Assembly: GCA_913062655.1 (NCBI GenBank)
Contig: CAJXXO010000131.1
Location: 1 to 7,433 of the forward strand
Direction of reading: 5' to 3'
Length of the DNA: 7,433 nucleotides
DNA from: an uncultured Bacteroidota bacterium
GTDB lineage: Bacteria; Bacteroidota; Bacteroidia; Chitinophagales; S012-47
Below are positions 6,062 to 7,433 of this stretch, one piece after another. The position numbers and the translations under genes were made by a program. Under the pieces are notes generated by a model, which saw nothing but the letters and a program-made list of their open reading frames with translations, searched no databases and had not been told where the DNA came from. The first letter of the stretch is position 1, and every line of letters starts with the position of its first letter.

Positions 6062-6587
6062 AAGCCGCCAAAAATTTATCCCAAGGCGTTTTACGGTAGT
6101 GATTCTCAGCAAAATAGACCAGCATAGGCAGAAGGTCATTTGCGTCTCGATAACCGGGAATAGCCTGTATTTTGCGGAGGTTGGTATTTAAAAATACCAG
6201 TGTAGGGTAGCTGATGCGCCCCTGTATGGTGCCAAGCTGTGCGCCCAGCTCGTTGATTCCCTTGCGTCCTTGTGGTTTCCATTTATACACCTCCTGGCCA
6301 AAGACAATGGTTTCTTTGGTTTCGGCATCGAGTCTGACACAATGAAAATTAGCATTCAGGTACGCCACAATGGTGGGGTCGGTAAAGGTGGTCTTGTCCA
6401 TGCGCTTACACCATCCGCACCACTGCGTATACAAGTCAATGAATATCTTTTTTTCGTTTTCTGCCCATTGAGCACTCTGAGAGAGATTATCCAGGTCAGC
6501 CATGCTTATCCATTGCACCTTCTCGGTAGCAGTGGGTGGTTCTGCAGGAGTGATGGAAAGGAGTATAAAGAGCCAAATAGTAAACAT
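6036..6587 (-). CDS. Secreted thioredoxin-like protein with CGWC active site
   Basis: Probable periplasmic or exported thiol-disulfide protein of the thioredoxin fold (Thioredoxin_7/DsbD-gamma-like), 183 residues from the chosen start. A hydrophobic N-terminus (MFTIWLFILLSITPA, 1-15) looks like a signal peptide or anchor, though it lacks the usual positive charges before the hydrophobic run. The active site is WCGWCK with Cys57 and Cys60, preceded by the typical KKIFIDLYTQ strand. The cis-proline region is SYPTLVF (Pro128). A longer frame opens at 6653, but that extension would lie inside the carboxyltransferase gene and put a signal-like segment in mid-protein. The ATG at 6587, four bases after the upstream stop, is therefore preferred. 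Gene spacing implies co-transcription with the carboxyltransferase; its substrate is unknown. Confidence 0.88.
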   Translation of the reverse strand: MFTIWLFILLSITPAEPPTATEKVQWISMADLDNLSQSAQWAENEKKIFIDLYTQWCGWCKRMDKTTFTDPTIVAYLNANFHCVRLDAETKETIVFGQEVYKWKPQGRKGINELGAQLGTIQGRISYPTLVFLNTNLRKIQAIPGYRDANDLLPMLVYFAENHYRKTPWDKFLAAFNPADYQP

Positions 6588-6591
6588 AGCA

Positions 6592-7433
6592 TCAGGTTTG
6601 CAATACACCGGGGTTGAAGGGCTTTTCAATAGGGGCGTGATTGGCCGCTTCAATGCCCATGGAAATGACCTGCCGGGTATCTACCGGATCGATGATGGCA
6701 TCTACCCACAAGCGCGCTGCGGCATAATAGGGGGTAGTTTGCTCCTCATATTGGTCCGATATTTTTTCCAGCATCGCCTTTTCATCCGCTTCTGATATTT
6801 TCTTGCCCTGCTTCTTGAGTGCGGATACCTGTATTTGCAACAAAGTCTTCGCAGCCTGTTGTCCCCCCATTACGGCTATTTTGGCGGTGGGCCAGGCCAC
6901 GATGAGTCTAGGGTCGTACGCTTTGCCACACATAGCATAGTTGCCTGCCCCGTAGCTATTGCCTACGATCACGGTAAACTTGGGGACCACCGAGTTGGAT
7001 ACCGCGTTGACCAATTTGGCGCCATCTTTTATAATGCCGCCATGCTCGGAGCGCGACCCTACCATGAAGCCGGTCACGTCCTGCAGGAATACCAATGGAA
7101 TTTTCTTTTGGTTGCAGTTCATAATAAAGCGGGCCGCCTTATCGGCTGAGTCTGAGTAAATGACCCCGCCAAACTGCATCTCCCCATTTTTGGCTTTAAT
7201 GATTTTGCGTTGATTGGCGACAATACCGACCGCCCAGCCATCAATGCGGGCATAACCGGTCACAATGGTTTTGCCATAGCCGGCCTTGTACTCCGTGAAG
7301 GAGTCTGCATCTACCAGGCATTGAATCAGGTGCTTAACATCGTAGGGTTTGGCATTGTCAGGGGCGAGAATGCCATATATATCCTTGGGTTTCTTGGCAG
7401 GCGCTTGTGCCTTTTCGCGACTGAAACCGGCCT
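6592..7433 (-). CDS. Acyl-CoA carboxylase carboxyltransferase (beta) subunit, methylcrotonyl-CoA type, C-terminal part
   Basis: Transfers the carboxyl group from carboxybiotin to an acyl-CoA; the closest subgroup by motif is the methylcrotonyl/geranyl-CoA carboxylase beta subunit, as in leucine breakdown. Only the C-terminal 279 residues are present; the start lies beyond 7433. In fragment numbering the features are DIYGILAPD (17-25), FTEYKAGYGKTIVTGYARI (45-63), the oxyanion segment FLQDVTGFMVG (115-125) with GGIIKDGAK (131-139), VGNSYGAGNYAMCGKAYDPR (156-175) and AVMGGQQAA (186-194). The TGFMVG and NSYGAGNYAMCG sequences fit the methylcrotonyl type better than propionyl-CoA carboxylase, which normally has DVPGFLPG. 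A Lys/Glu-rich insert (205-232) and a normal C-terminus (PFNPGVLQT) follow. The biotin-carrying alpha subunit is not in the window. Substrate choice is an inference from motifs. Confidence 0.93.
   Translation of the reverse strand, partial: AGFSREKAQAPAKKPKDIYGILAPDNAKPYDVKHLIQCLVDADSFTEYKAGYGKTIVTGYARIDGWAVGIVANQRKIIKAKNGEMQFGGVIYSDSADKAARFIMNCNQKKIPLVFLQDVTGFMVGSRSEHGGIIKDGAKLVNAVSNSVVPKFTVIVGNSYGAGNYAMCGKAYDPRLIVAWPTAKIAVMGGQQAAKTLLQIQVSALKKQGKKISEADEKAMLEKISDQYEEQTTPYYAAARLWVDAIIDPVDTRQVISMGIEAANHAPIEKPFNPGVLQT

Noticed and set aside
6270..6617. Plus-strand open frame of 115 residues opposite the thioredoxin-like gene
   Set aside because: The minus strand encodes a clear CGWC thioredoxin fold; the plus-strand frame is unrecognisable and has no start context.
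6835..7149. Plus-strand open frame opposite the carboxyltransferase
   Set aside because: The minus strand carries conserved carboxyltransferase motifs throughout; this is a complementary-strand artefact.

Overview
The window looks like chromosomal DNA of a member of the Bacteroidota, probably a Cytophagia/Saprospiria-type environmental lineage. This is inferred from protein style (a soluble histidine kinase followed by a one-domain response regulator, and a Bacteroidota-like HtrA and acyl-CoA carboxylase), from AT-rich leaders with few strong Shine-Dalgarno sites, and from a TAnnTTTG-like promoter element. The genus cannot be settled from sequence reading alone. I see no mobile element, CRISPR array, tRNA or rRNA. 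Gene density is high: the only gap over 100 bases is the 158-base divergent spacer at 929-1086.

Layout. (1) 1-928, minus strand: N-terminal 309 residues of an HtrA/Deg-family serine protease, cut by the window edge. (2) 929-1086: divergent intergenic region. (3) 1087-2102, plus strand: a 76-residue single-span membrane protein of unknown function, overlapping diaminopimelate epimerase (dapF) by an ATGA junction. (4) 2160-3107, plus: a CorA-family divalent-cation transporter. (5) 3161-6061, plus: three tightly packed signalling genes, namely a FIST-domain protein, a soluble histidine kinase and a single-domain response regulator. (6) 6036-7433, minus: a secreted thioredoxin-like protein preceded by the C-terminal half of a methylcrotonyl-CoA-carboxylase-type carboxyltransferase, cut by the window edge. 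The last plus-strand and minus-strand genes converge and overlap by 26 bases.

How the genes fit together. Most of the window is housekeeping: envelope protein quality control, lysine/peptidoglycan precursor synthesis, Mg2+ transport, and leucine or branched acyl-CoA metabolism. The most interesting part is the FIST-kinase-regulator cassette. FIST proteins of the NosP type are known nitric-oxide-binding haem proteins encoded beside histidine kinases and control their phosphorylation. Here the kinase has no membrane segment and the regulator no output domain. The simplest reading is a fully cytoplasmic three-part relay: FIST sensor, then kinase, then a CheY-like receiver that acts on an unlinked partner. 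The ligand and the output are inferences.
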